The notes under the pieces are model-generated. The model was not told the origin of the DNA. It saw nothing but the letters and a program-made list of their open reading frames with translations, and did not search any database. A stretch of DNA of 64,000 bases from Streptomyces sp. TLI_146. Its GTDB lineage: Bacteria; Actinomycetota; Actinomycetes; Streptomycetales; Streptomycetaceae. Every line of letters starts with the position of its first letter. Position 1 is the stretch's first letter. Shown here piece by piece: positions 24,598 through 34,727 of the stretch. Location: assembly GCF_002846415.1 (NCBI RefSeq), contig NZ_PJMX01000001.1:5580001-5644000 (forward strand), written 5' to 3'. A program made the translations under genes and the position numbers.

Positions 24598-26002
24598 GGT
24601 CGTCTTCCCAGGAGTCGTCGTCGGGGTTGGTGGTGGGGCCGGGGGAGGTGTGGCGGGTGGTCCCGACGGCGCGGCCGGAGTCGCCGGTCACGAAGGAGCC
24701 GCCGGCCATGTTGCCGATGTAGATGCCGCCGCCGTGGACGACGTGCGACTCCTGGTGCCGCTCGTCGAGGCCGGGCGCGGACAGCCCCTGGTCGCGCAGG
24801 GTGGCGCGCAGGGCGCCCAGGACCAGCAGGTGCACGGTCCGCGAGATCCGTCCGGCGTCGGCGGCGGCCAGCGGCGGGAGGTCCGGCTCGGCGGCCAGTT
24901 CGCGGATGGAGGAGCGGGGGCCGCCCGGGGGCGACGGGAACCGCCGCATCCACCGGACCGACCAGGCGCCCAGCTCGGCCGGGAGGGCCGCGGGGGCCGT
25001 CAGCGCCCGGACCGGCCAGGACCACGCCCTGCCCGGCACGGTGAACTCCCGGCGCACCGGCGGCAGGGCGCAGGTGACCTGCTGGACGAAGAGGACCGGG
25101 CCGTCCAGCCGGATCTGTACGAAGACGGTGGTCAGCTGGGAGCCGAGGCCGCGCGAGACGATCCGCAGCCAGCGGGCGGAGGGCGGATGCCCGTTCGGGG
25201 ACCAGGGAGGCAGACGCCGATGGGACACCCCCTCGTCCGGCAGCAGAAAACGCTCGTCGACCTGGGCGGCGAGACCGGGTACGGCCTCCACGGCCCGCGC
25301 GATGCCTCTCAGCACGTCGGACACGTCGAACGCGCCGGTGGGGCCGCGCACTTCGGTCGCCAGCGCCAGGGAGTCCCGTACCGCTCCCGATCCGAGGAAC
25401 GGGGTCGCGTCCCGGTAGATCGTCACCGGTGACATCCCGTCCGCTTGGATCAGCGCGCTGATGCGACCCGGCCGCGTCGGAACTCTGTAGGACGACCGGA
25501 TGACCCGCAGACGGCCCCACACCGCCGCCCGGTGCGCCCCGGCCACCCCCGCCATCAGTACGGGGCCCGCGAACGCGGCGGTGACCTCGGGCCAGTCGGC
25601 GGTCCGGGCGGTGGCCACGGCGAGTGCCGCGGAGGCGGCCAGCACCGCGCCGCCCAGCACCCGCAGCGCCCCCGCCGTGACCCGGGCGGCCGGGCGCCGC
25701 GCGGCGCGCAGGGCCACCGCCCCGGACAGGGCCGCGCACCCGGCCGCGTACAGCACGTACAGCGGGCCCGCGAAGAGGAGTCCGGCGATCCACAGGAGCG
25801 CCATCGGCACGGCCCAGCGCAGGGCGGTGCGGCGGGCGTGCAGCGCCTCGGCCAGTACGGCGGCCGCGTCGACGTCGTACGACTGCGCGCTGTAGCGCTC
25901 CCCGTGCTCGTACAGCTCGTCGATGACGGCGTTCCGGTACCGGGTGTCCAGATGGACACCGGACATCAACTGCCGAGTGGTGGAGGATGGTTGATCCGGC
26001 AC
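24590..26002 (-). CDS. membrane protein with C-terminal amyloid-motif-like tail, unknown function
   Basis: The 470-residue protein has an N-terminal soluble part (YRNAVIDELYEHGERYSAQSYDVDAAAVLAEAL), four helices at roughly 60-160 (WAVPMALLWIAGLLFAGPLYVLYAAG and others), and a large soluble domain with TIYRDATPFLGSG, FDVSDVLRGIARAVEAVPG and TVFVQIRLDGPVLFVQQVTC. The tail holds GGGIYIGNMAGGSFVTGD, two short beta-prone runs spaced by glycines, like bacterial amyloid signalling sequences known from STAND/effector pairs. It overlaps the next membrane gene by 8 bp. No enzyme motif was recognised. The pair looks like a two-gene membrane system of unknown role. Confidence 0.7.
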   Translation of the reverse strand: MPDQPSSTTRQLMSGVHLDTRYRNAVIDELYEHGERYSAQSYDVDAAAVLAEALHARRTALRWAVPMALLWIAGLLFAGPLYVLYAAGCAALSGAVALRAARRPAARVTAGALRVLGGAVLAASAALAVATARTADWPEVTAAFAGPVLMAGVAGAHRAAVWGRLRVIRSSYRVPTRPGRISALIQADGMSPVTIYRDATPFLGSGAVRDSLALATEVRGPTGAFDVSDVLRGIARAVEAVPGLAAQVDERFLLPDEGVSHRRLPPWSPNGHPPSARWLRIVSRGLGSQLTTVFVQIRLDGPVLFVQQVTCALPPVRREFTVPGRAWSWPVRALTAPAALPAELGAWSVRWMRRFPSPPGGPRSSIRELAAEPDLPPLAAADAGRISRTVHLLVLGALRATLRDQGLSAPGLDERHQESHVVHGGGIYIGNMAGGSFVTGDSGRAVGTTRHTSPGPTTNPDDDSWEDDLG

Positions 26003-26089
26003 CGCCGAAGCGTACCGCCGTACGCAGCGGCGAGGCCCCCGCCGGAGTGAACCGGCGGGGGCCTCAACTGCTCATGCGGCTGCGGGAGT

Positions 26090-27844
<1,755 letters not shown>

Positions 27845-28151
27845 GATGGCTCCCTCCTTGAAAAACAAGCTGAGTTTAGGGAAGCCGTACACCGGCCCAC
27901 GACCCGTCCCCCGTGGTGAGCTTGCCCACACGGAGTGTGACCCGCGGCTCGCTCATGTCGCGAAATCCCTTGTCGCACCACGGTACGCCGGGTCCCTGCC
28001 CGGCACATTAGCGTTCTGGTGTGGTCAAGGTCTCTGTCCCCGGGGCCAGCGAGGCCCTCACATTCTTTGTGGAGTCCCTACGAATGGCGGAATGATTCTT
28101 TGCGGTCGGAAGATCGTGCTCCCTCTGTCGTCCGGACCCTTGCCCAGGGGT

Positions 28152-28194
28152 TTACCGGTTAGTAGCGTTCGGTTGTAAGACGTACTAGCGGTAA
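28152..28194. promoter_or_regulatory. imperfect inverted repeat in the accA2 upstream region
   Basis: TTACCGGTTAGTA at 28152-28164 is partly inverted as TACTAGCGGTAA at 28183-28194. It lies in the 381-bp gap between accA2 and the divergent membrane protein gene and 32 bp before that gene. It may be a promoter or operator; apart from it I see no gene in 27845-28225. Confidence 0.35.
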
Positions 28195-28225
28195 CAGGGG
28201 CTGGGTGGAAGCAGGGGGGTGCGCC

Positions 28226-28684
28226 GTGGCGCGCAGACCGGTGGCTGTGGTGGCCGCGATCGTTCTTCTGGCCGAAGCCGTCGGCATCGTCCTGATCAAC
28301 TGGTTCTTCGGACACGCCGTCCATCAGCAGAACATGTCCCTGGGCGGGGTCGACTCGGACACGATGTCCCACACGACGTATGCGATGGGCGGCGTCTTCG
28401 GCTTCTACCTGGCGATGTGCGGAATCGTCCTGCTGCTCACGGGCGTACGGGACCGGGCGCCCGGGCGGTTCGGGCGGATCCTGCTCATCACCTGCGCGGT
28501 GACCCACGGGCTGCTGGGGGCGCTGACGGTCGGTCTGGTGGGCTGGACCGCTTTCGCGTTCATGATGGTGGTGCTGGCGCTGATCGTGCTGGTGCTGCTG
28601 ATGTACGCGCCCCGCGTGCCCGCGGAGCCGGTCGACGCCGCCCCGTCGGGTGACGGCGGCCCGCCCGAGCCTGCCGCCGCCTGA
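28226..28684 (+). CDS. small four-helix integral membrane protein
   Basis: The 152-residue protein has four membrane helices: PVAVVAAIVLLAEAVGIVLINWFFG, a segment from MGGVFGFYLAMCGIVLLLTG, ILLITCAVTHGLLGALTVGLVGW and AFAFMMVVLALIVLVLLMYA. A Pro/Asp-rich cytoplasmic tail follows. I choose the GTG at 28226, which has a GGGGGG ribosome binding site 7 bp upstream; an ATG-like earlier start at 28205 is less likely. It is divergent from accA2 and convergent with maf. No family function is known to me. Confidence 0.75.
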   Translation: MARRPVAVVAAIVLLAEAVGIVLINWFFGHAVHQQNMSLGGVDSDTMSHTTYAMGGVFGFYLAMCGIVLLLTGVRDRAPGRFGRILLITCAVTHGLLGALTVGLVGWTAFAFMMVVLALIVLVLLMYAPRVPAEPVDAAPSGDGGPPEPAAA

Positions 28685-28699
28685 GCGGTTTCGCAGCCC

Positions 28700-29320
28700 C
28701 TACCGGGCCACCCACAGCTCCGTGATCCCGATCCCCAGCTCCGCCAGCAGCGTCCGCAGCAGCGGCAGCGACAGGCCGATCACGTTGCCCGGGTCGCCGT
28801 CGATGCCGTTCACGAACGGGGCCGAGCGGCCGTCCAGGGTGAACGCGCCCGCCACGTGCAGGGGTTCGCCGCTCGCCACGTACGCGGCGATCTCCGCGTC
28901 GCTCGGCTCGCCGAAGCGGACCGTGGTGGACGCCGTCGCCGAGGCGCGGCGGCCGTTCGCCGTGTCGATGACGCAGTGGCCCGTGCGCAGCACCCCGGCG
29001 CGGCCGCGCATGGACTTCCAGCGGGCCGTGGCCTCCTCGGCGTCGGCGGGCTTGCCCAGCGCCTCGCCGTCCAGCTCCAGGACCGAGTCGCAGCCGATCA
29101 GCAGGGCCCCGGCGGCCTCGGGGCGGGCGGCGACCGCGTCGGCCTTGGCCTCGGCCAGGACGAGGGCGAGCTCGCCGGGGGTGGGGGCGGTGAGGGCGTC
29201 CTCGTCGACCCCGCTGACGATGACCTCGGGGGCGAGGCCGGCCTGGCGCAGCAGACCGAGCCGGGCGGGCGAGGCGGAGGCGAGGACGAGGCGGCGAGCG
29301 GCGGCAGTCATACGGGTCAT
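28700..29320 (-). CDS. maf: Maf-like nucleotide pyrophosphatase
   Basis: This 206-residue Maf/HAM1-superfamily protein has RLVLASASPARLGLLRQAG with the SxSPRR-like loop, LIGCDSVLELDGEALGKPADAEEA with the metal-binding Asp, and DPGNVIGLSLPLL at the end. The family hydrolyses non-canonical or modified nucleoside triphosphates (housecleaning), and actinobacterial copies are usually found beside the acyl-CoA carboxylase genes as here. ATG starts at 29320 or 29311 are both possible. It is convergent with the small membrane protein gene. Confidence 0.9.
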   Translation of the reverse strand: MTRMTAAARRLVLASASPARLGLLRQAGLAPEVIVSGVDEDALTAPTPGELALVLAEAKADAVAARPEAAGALLIGCDSVLELDGEALGKPADAEEATARWKSMRGRAGVLRTGHCVIDTANGRRASATASTTVRFGEPSDAEIAAYVASGEPLHVAGAFTLDGRSAPFVNGIDGDPGNVIGLSLPLLRTLLAELGIGITELWVAR

Positions 29321-29359
29321 CGTAGACAGCGCGGGGCCGCCGCCCGGCCGGGGCGCAGG

Positions 29360-29488
29360 TCAGTGCAGGCTGACCACGAACATCCCCAGGACCATGAGCA
29401 GCGCCAGCACCAGGCCCGCGCGCCGCATCATCGCCTGTGCGTCGCGCAGTTCCTTCGGCGGCTCGTTCTTCGGGTCGGACCAGAGCAT
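29360..29488 (-). CDS. 42-residue single-helix membrane protein
   Basis: This is a very short gene: MLWSDPKNEPPKELRDAQAM, then an Arg pair and one helix (LVLALLMVLGMFVV). GAAGGC precedes the ATG complementing 29486-29488. It lies between accE and maf on the same strand, and similar miniproteins are found at this spot in related genomes, as far as I remember. It may be a membrane partner of the carboxylase cluster; function unknown. Confidence 0.7.
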   Translation of the reverse strand: MLWSDPKNEPPKELRDAQAMMRRAGLVLALLMVLGMFVVSLH

Positions 29489-29572
29489 GCCTTCGATACT
29501 GCGGCCGCGAGGGCCGGGGGCGCCTGAGTACGGGTACTCAAGCACCCCCTGGGGGCGCCGTCGGCGCGGCGG

Positions 29573-29779
29573 CTACGAGGGCCAGTACGTCCGCGCCCAG
29601 GACCGCGGCCCCGGCCTCGGCACCGGGTGGCGGGCGATGCGGGCCGGGGTGGACCACTCCTCGGGGGGCAGCGGCGCACCGGACGACGCGGAGGCGGTCG
29701 CCGCGGCGCGCGCCTGGACCACCGCCAGTGCGGCGGCCAGCTCCTCGGGGGTCGGGTTGCCCCGTACGACCTTGATCAC
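29573..29779 (-). CDS. accE: acyl-CoA carboxylase epsilon subunit
   Basis: The 68-residue protein has the epsilon-subunit core MIKVVRGNPTPEELAAALAVV and the later WSTPARIARHPVPRPGPRSWARTYWPS. Actinobacterial epsilon subunits bind the alpha-beta carboxylase and raise its activity. The GTG start is 9 bp after the pccB stop, with GGAG overlapping that stop region, so the two are translated together. Confidence 0.93.
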   Translation of the reverse strand: MIKVVRGNPTPEELAAALAVVQARAAATASASSGAPLPPEEWSTPARIARHPVPRPGPRSWARTYWPS

Positions 29780-29788
29780 AGCGGCTCC

Positions 29789-31390
29789 TTACAGGGGGAT
29801 GTTGCCGTGCTTCTTCGGGGGGAGGGATTCCCGCTTCGTCCGCAGCTGACGCAGGCCCCGCACGATGTGCGCACGGGTCTCGGACGGCATGATCACCGCG
29901 TCCACGTATCCGCGCTCGGCCGCGATGTAGGGGTTGAGGAGCGTGTCCTCGTAGTCGGCGATCAGCTCCGCGCGCGTGGCCTCTGCTTCTTCGGGGTCCG
30001 TGACGGCCGCGATGGTGCGGCGGTGCAGGATGTTCACCGCGCCCTGCGCGCCCATCACCGCGATCTGCGCGGTCGGCCAGGCCACGTTGAGGTCGGCGCC
30101 CAGGTGCTTGGAGCCCATGACGTCGTACGCGCCGCCGAACGCCTTGCGGGTGATGACCGTGATGAGGGGGACGGTGGCTTCCGCGTACGCGTAGATCAGC
30201 TTGGCGCCGCGCCGGATGATGCCGCCGTACTCCTGGTCCACGCCCGGCAGGAAGCCCGGCACGTCCACGAAGGTGATCACCGGCACGTTGAAGGCGTCGC
30301 AGGTGCGCACGAAGCGCGCGGCCTTCTCGGAGGCGTTGATGTCCAGGCACCCGGCGAACTGCATCGGCTGGTTGGCGACGATGCCGACCGGGAAGCCCTC
30401 GACGCGCCCGAAGCCGGTGATGATGTTCGGCGCGAACAGCGCCTGGGTCTCCAGGAACTCGCCGTCGTCCAGGACGTGCTCGATGGCCGTGTGCATGTCG
30501 TACGGCTGGTTCGCGGAGTCGGGGATGAGCGTGTCCAGCTCCCGGTCGGAGTCCGAGAGCTCCAGGTCGGCCTCCTCGGGGAAGGCCGGGGCCTCGCTCA
30601 GGTTGTTCGAAGGCAGGTACGACAGCAGCGACTTGACGTACTCGATCGCGTCCTTCTCGTCGCCCGCCATGTGGTGCGCCACGCCCGAGGTGGTGTTGTG
30701 GGTGCGCGCGCCGCCCAGCTCCTCGAAGCCGACGTCCTCGCCGGTGACCGTCTTGATGACGTCCGGTCCCGTGATGAACATGTGCGAGGTCTGGTCGACC
30801 ATCACCGTGAAGTCGGTGATGGCGGGGGAGTAGACCGCACCGCCCGCGCAGGGCCCGACGATCAGGGAGATCTGCGGGACCACGCCCGAGGCGTGCACGT
30901 TGCGGCGGAAGATCTCGGCGAACAGGCCGAGCGCGACCACGCCCTCCTGGATACGGGCGCCGCCGCCGTCGTTGATGCCGATGACCGGGCAGCCGGTCTT
31001 CAGCGCGAAGTCCATGACCTTGACGATCTTCTCGCCGTAGACCTCGCCGAGCGAGCCGCCGAAGATGGTGAAGTCCTGGGAGTAGACGCACACCGGGCGC
31101 CCGTCGACCGTGCCGTAACCGGTGACGACACCGTCTCCGTACGGGCGGTTCTTCTCGATCCCGAAGTTGGTCGAGCGGTGCCGGGCGAACTCGTCGAGCT
31201 CGACGAACGACCCTTCGTCGAGGAGCAGGTCGACCCGCTCACGGGCGGTCAACTTGCCCTTGGCGTGCTGCTTTTCCACAGCCCGCTCGGAGCCGGCGTG
31301 CGTCGCCTCTTCGATGCGGCGCTGCAGATCCGCGAGCTTTCCCGCGGTCGTGTGGATGTCAGTCACGTCTTGCTGCTCCGGCTCGGACAT
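29789..31390 (-). CDS. pccB: propionyl/acetyl-CoA carboxylase beta subunit
   Basis: The 533-residue carboxyltransferase moves CO2 from biotin to propionyl- or acetyl-CoA. It shows the N-terminal acyl-CoA site (INDGGGARIQEGV, IVGPCAGGAVYSPAITDF) and the C-terminal biotin site (FVDVPGFLPGVDQEYGGIIRRGAK, AFGGAYDVMGSKHLGADLN, QIAVMGAQGAVN). Asp423 in AYDVMGSKH matches Asp422 of S. coelicolor PccB, the residue that favours propionyl-CoA. It is followed by accE and is divergent from birA, whose product attaches biotin to the alpha subunit. It feeds methylmalonyl-CoA to propionate use and polyketide supply. Confidence 0.95.
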   Translation of the reverse strand: MSEPEQQDVTDIHTTAGKLADLQRRIEEATHAGSERAVEKQHAKGKLTARERVDLLLDEGSFVELDEFARHRSTNFGIEKNRPYGDGVVTGYGTVDGRPVCVYSQDFTIFGGSLGEVYGEKIVKVMDFALKTGCPVIGINDGGGARIQEGVVALGLFAEIFRRNVHASGVVPQISLIVGPCAGGAVYSPAITDFTVMVDQTSHMFITGPDVIKTVTGEDVGFEELGGARTHNTTSGVAHHMAGDEKDAIEYVKSLLSYLPSNNLSEAPAFPEEADLELSDSDRELDTLIPDSANQPYDMHTAIEHVLDDGEFLETQALFAPNIITGFGRVEGFPVGIVANQPMQFAGCLDINASEKAARFVRTCDAFNVPVITFVDVPGFLPGVDQEYGGIIRRGAKLIYAYAEATVPLITVITRKAFGGAYDVMGSKHLGADLNVAWPTAQIAVMGAQGAVNILHRRTIAAVTDPEEAEATRAELIADYEDTLLNPYIAAERGYVDAVIMPSETRAHIVRGLRQLRTKRESLPPKKHGNIPL

Positions 31391-31525
31391 CGGGATGCGG
31401 CTCCCTGCCTGGTCACGGGTTTCGGCTGGCTACTGACTCGTAGGGTAGTGGCGCGGATACCGTTCGGCAGTGCGTCGTTTGCCACACCGGGGTGCGCTTG
31501 CGCCCGCGCGCCTAACCTGGCTCGT

Positions 31526-32386
31526 ATGACGCCCCAGGACGCATCCGAAAGCCGCTGGTCCGACCTCGACCGGCCCCCTCTCAACGCCTCCGCCCTGCGC
31601 CACGCCCTGGTGCGGCCCGGCGCCCTGTGGACCTCCCTGGACGTGGTCCAGGCGACCGGTTCGACCAACTCCGACCTCACCGCCCGGGCCGAGGAGCTCC
31701 GCGAGGGCGCGGTCCTGGTGGCCGAGGAGCAGACCGCCGGGCGCGGCCGCCTCGACCGCAGCTGGTCGGCGCCGGCCCGCTCCGGCCTCTTCTTCTCCGT
31801 ACTGCTGCGGCCCGGCGCGGGCGTCCCGGTGGACCGCTGGGGCTGGCTGCCGCTGCTCACCGGGGTGGCCGTCGCCACCGGCCTGTCCCGGGCCGCGGGC
31901 GTCGACACGTCGCTGAAGTGGCCCAACGACCTGCTGGTCACCGTCGGCGGCGAGGAGCGCAAGGCGGGCGGGATCCTCGCCGAGCGGGCGGGCGAGGACG
32001 CGGTGGTGGTCGGCATCGGCCTCAACGTCACCCTGCGCGCCGACGAACTGCCGGTGCCCGCCGCCGGGTCGCTGGCGCTGGCCGACGCGATCTCGACCGA
32101 CCGCGAGACGCTGCTGCGGGCCGTGCTGCGCTCCCTGGAGCAGTGGTACGTGGACTGGCGCGAGGCGGGCGGCGACCCGGCGGCGTCCCGGCTCCAGGAG
32201 ACATACGCGGCGGGCTGCGCCACGCTCGGCCGTACCGTGCGCGCCGAGCTCCCCGGTGACCGCTCGGTGACCGGGGAAGCCGTCGCGGTGGACGCGGACG
32301 GACGGCTGGTGCTCGCCACGGAAGGGGGCGGACGGGAGCCCGTGGCGGCGGGCGACATCGTCCACCTGCGCCCGGCGGCCGGCTGA
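31526..32386 (+). CDS. birA: biotin-[acetyl-CoA carboxylase] ligase
   Basis: This 286-residue monofunctional BirA attaches biotin to the carrier Lys of the carboxylase alpha subunit. Catalytic motifs are VVQATGSTNSDL, AEEQTAGRGRLDRSWSAP, FSVLLRP, LKWPNDLLV and AGGILAE. It has no N-terminal DNA-binding domain, so it is not a repressor, as usual in actinobacteria. Divergent from pccB across 135 bp that hold both promoters. The ATG has no strong ribosome binding site but is the first codon that leaves the family N-terminus intact. Confidence 0.94.
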   Translation: MTPQDASESRWSDLDRPPLNASALRHALVRPGALWTSLDVVQATGSTNSDLTARAEELREGAVLVAEEQTAGRGRLDRSWSAPARSGLFFSVLLRPGAGVPVDRWGWLPLLTGVAVATGLSRAAGVDTSLKWPNDLLVTVGGEERKAGGILAERAGEDAVVVGIGLNVTLRADELPVPAAGSLALADAISTDRETLLRAVLRSLEQWYVDWREAGGDPAASRLQETYAAGCATLGRTVRAELPGDRSVTGEAVAVDADGRLVLATEGGGREPVAAGDIVHLRPAAG

Positions 32387-32538
32387 GCCGGTGGTTCCCG
32401 CACACCGCCGCCGGGTGACGTCGGGCGACAAGGCAACGGGTGCGAGGACGTGAGCTACGGCACACCTGCCGTATCGTGGAGCCCGATCCAGCGACAGATC
32501 GGCAGGGAAGTGCGCAGGGAACGGGCAGGAGGCGGCTG

Positions 32539-33696
32539 GTGACCGTCGACGACACGCAGTCCGGTGAGGGTGCCGGCCCCCCCTCGGAGCCGGCGCCCTC
32601 CGCGTACCCGACCCCGCACCACGTCGTGGACCACACCGCCGAGCCCACCGCCGATCCGCTCGCCATCCGTCTGGAGCAGCTGATCCTGGGCGCGGACCGG
32701 CGGTACACGCCGTTCCAGGCGGCCCGGACCGCGGGCGTCTCCATGGAGCTGGCCTCGCGGTTCTGGCGGGCCATGGGGTTCGCGGACATCGGGCAGGCCA
32801 AGGCGCTCACCGAGGCCGACGTGCTGGCGCTGCGGCGCCTCGCCGGTCTGGTCGAGGCGGGGCTGCTCAGCGAGCCCATGGCGGTGCAGGTGGCCCGCTC
32901 CACCGGGCAGACCACCGCCCGGCTGGCCGAATGGCAGATCGATTCCTTCCTGGAGGGCCTGACCGAGCCGCCCGAGCCCGGTATGACCCGTACGGAAGTC
33001 ACGTATCCGCTGGTGGAGCTGCTCCTGCCGGAGCTGGAGGAGTTCCTGGTGTACGTGTGGCGGCGCCAGTTGGCCGCCGCCACCGGGCGCGTGGTGCAGG
33101 CCGCCGACGACGAGGAGATGGTCGACCGGCGGCTCGCCGTCGGCTTCGCCGACCTCGTCGGCTTCACCCGGCTCACCCGGCGCCTGGAGGAGGAGGAGCT
33201 CGGCGAGCTCGTCGAGGCCTTCGAGACGACCGCGGCCGACCTGGTCGCCGCGCACGGCGGCCGGCTCATCAAGACGCTCGGCGACGAGGTCCTGTTCGCC
33301 GCCGACGACGCCGGTACGGCCGCGGAGATATCGCTCCGGCTGATCGAGACGATGGGCCACGACGAGACGATGCCCGCGCTGCGCGTGGGGATCGCCTTCG
33401 GCACGGTCACCACCCGGATGGGCGATGTCTTCGGCACGACCGTGAACCTGGCCAGCAGGCTCACCTCGATAGCGCCCAAGGATTCGGTGCTGGTGGACGG
33501 CGCCTTCGCGGAGGAGCTCGCGCGTACGGGCGACGCGCCGGTGTCGGAGACGCAGGCCGCCGAGGAGGCCGCGAAGGCGGAGAAGGAGGGCGAGGAGCCC
33601 CCCAAGTACCGCTTCGCGCTCCAGCCGATGTGGCAGCGGCCCGTGCGCGGGCTCGGGGTGGTCGAGCCCTGGATGCTGCACCGGCGTGGGGCCTGA
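32539..33696 (+). CDS. cya: class III adenylate cyclase
   Basis: The 385-residue protein has an N-terminal regulatory region (LEQLILGADRRYTPFQAARTAGV, EADVLALRRLAGLVEAG) and a C-terminal class III cyclase domain. The cyclase shows VGFADLVGFTRL with the first metal Asp, GGRLIKTLGDEVLFAA with the second, and RVGIAFGTVTTRMGDVFGTTVNLASRL for transition-state binding. It makes cAMP from ATP; in Streptomyces cAMP acts through Crp in germination and antibiotic control. The GTG at 32539 follows AGGAGG; an ATG-like longer frame from 32440 lacks this. It lies on the same strand after birA. Confidence 0.92.
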   Translation: MTVDDTQSGEGAGPPSEPAPSAYPTPHHVVDHTAEPTADPLAIRLEQLILGADRRYTPFQAARTAGVSMELASRFWRAMGFADIGQAKALTEADVLALRRLAGLVEAGLLSEPMAVQVARSTGQTTARLAEWQIDSFLEGLTEPPEPGMTRTEVTYPLVELLLPELEEFLVYVWRRQLAAATGRVVQAADDEEMVDRRLAVGFADLVGFTRLTRRLEEEELGELVEAFETTAADLVAAHGGRLIKTLGDEVLFAADDAGTAAEISLRLIETMGHDETMPALRVGIAFGTVTTRMGDVFGTTVNLASRLTSIAPKDSVLVDGAFAEELARTGDAPVSETQAAEEAAKAEKEGEEPPKYRFALQPMWQRPVRGLGVVEPWMLHRRGA

Positions 33697-33730
33697 GCCT
33701 GCTGCCGCCTGAGCGTTTTCCGGTGCGGGC

Positions 33731-33798
33731 CGCCGTGGGCCGGTCGCGCCCGCGCGGCGGAGCCGCACGTGTCACAGCCCCGTGCCCCTTACGGGGCG
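33731..33798. repeat. dispersed intergenic hairpin element R5
   Basis: A half-type element: GGGCCGGTCGCGCCCGCGCG, CGGAGCCGCACGTGTCACAG and CCCCTTACGGGG. It shares blocks with R2 and R3 and separates cya from the enoyl-CoA hydratase gene. Confidence 0.65.
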
Positions 33799-33825
33799 CT
33801 GACGTGCCTGCCTAAGATCCCGACG

Positions 33826-33837
33826 TAACGTTCGTTA
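33826..33837. promoter_or_regulatory. operator-like TAACG-TT-CGTTA before the enoyl-CoA hydratase gene
   Basis: Perfect 5-nt arms with a 2-nt centre, immediately followed by CGTTAACG. It lies 20 bp before the ATG, in the position of a repressor site or core promoter. Confidence 0.45.
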
Positions 33838-33857
33838 ACGTCGTCGGGAGGGTTCTC

Positions 33858-34658
33858 ATGGGCACGGATGAGCAGCGGTACGGGGAGTTCGTCGGCGTGC
33901 GGCGGCACGGGTACGTCGCCGAGCTGGTGCTCGACCGGCCCAAGGCGATGAACGCGGTCTCCACCGAGATGGCCCGCTCGATCGCCGCCGCCTGCGACGC
34001 GCTCGCCGCCGACCCCTCCGCGAGGGCGGTCGTGCTGACCTCCACGCACGAGCGGGCCTTCTGCGTGGGCGCCGACCTCAAGGAGCGCAACTCCTTCACC
34101 GATGCCGAGCTGGTGCGCCAGCGCCCCACCGCACGCGCCTGCTACACCGGCGTCCTCGACCTGCCCATGCCCACCGTGGCCGCCGTGCACGGCTTCGCGC
34201 TCGGCGGCGGGTTCGAGCTGGCGCTCGCCTGCGACCTGATCGTGGCGGACGCGACGGCCGTCGTCGGGCTGCCGGAGGTCTCGGTCGGCGTCATCCCCGG
34301 CGGCGGCGGTACGCAGCTGCTGCCCCGGCGCGTGGGCGCGGCCCGGGCGGCCGAACTGGTCTTCACCGCACGGCGGGTGGAGGCCGCGGAGGCGCGCGAC
34401 CTCGGCCTGGTCGACGTGCTCGTGGGCGAGGGCGAGGACCGCGACGAGGCGCTGGCGCTGGCCGCGCGGATCGCCGCGAACTCGCCGGTCGGGCTGCGCG
34501 CGGCCAAGCGGGCCATGCGGCTGGGACACGGGCTCGACCTGCGGGCGGGCCTGGAGGTCGAGGACGCGGCGTGGCGGTCGGTGGCGTTCTCGGGGGACCG
34601 GGCGGAGGGCGTCGCGGCGTTCAACGAGAAGCGGAAGCCGCAGTGGCCGGGCGAGTGA
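33858..34658 (+). CDS. enoyl-CoA hydratase/isomerase family protein
   Basis: The 266-residue crotonase-fold protein has both catalytic glutamates of true hydratases: GFALGGGFELALACDL and GLPEVSVGVIPGGGGTQLLPR. It also has the oxyanion-hole segment AFCVGADLKE. It probably hydrates a trans-2-enoyl-CoA in beta-oxidation or amino-acid catabolism. ATG at 33858 with GGAGGG upstream. A palindrome, TAACGTTCGTTA, sits 20 bp before the start. It is a monocistron by spacing. Confidence 0.9.
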   Translation: MGTDEQRYGEFVGVRRHGYVAELVLDRPKAMNAVSTEMARSIAAACDALAADPSARAVVLTSTHERAFCVGADLKERNSFTDAELVRQRPTARACYTGVLDLPMPTVAAVHGFALGGGFELALACDLIVADATAVVGLPEVSVGVIPGGGGTQLLPRRVGAARAAELVFTARRVEAAEARDLGLVDVLVGEGEDRDEALALAARIAANSPVGLRAAKRAMRLGHGLDLRAGLEVEDAAWRSVAFSGDRAEGVAAFNEKRKPQWPGE

Positions 34659-34727
34659 GCTGATCCTGTAGTCGGCCCGGGCCCGGCCAACTGATCAAAA
34701 CGGGGCAAACCTCCCTAAGCTGGAGGG

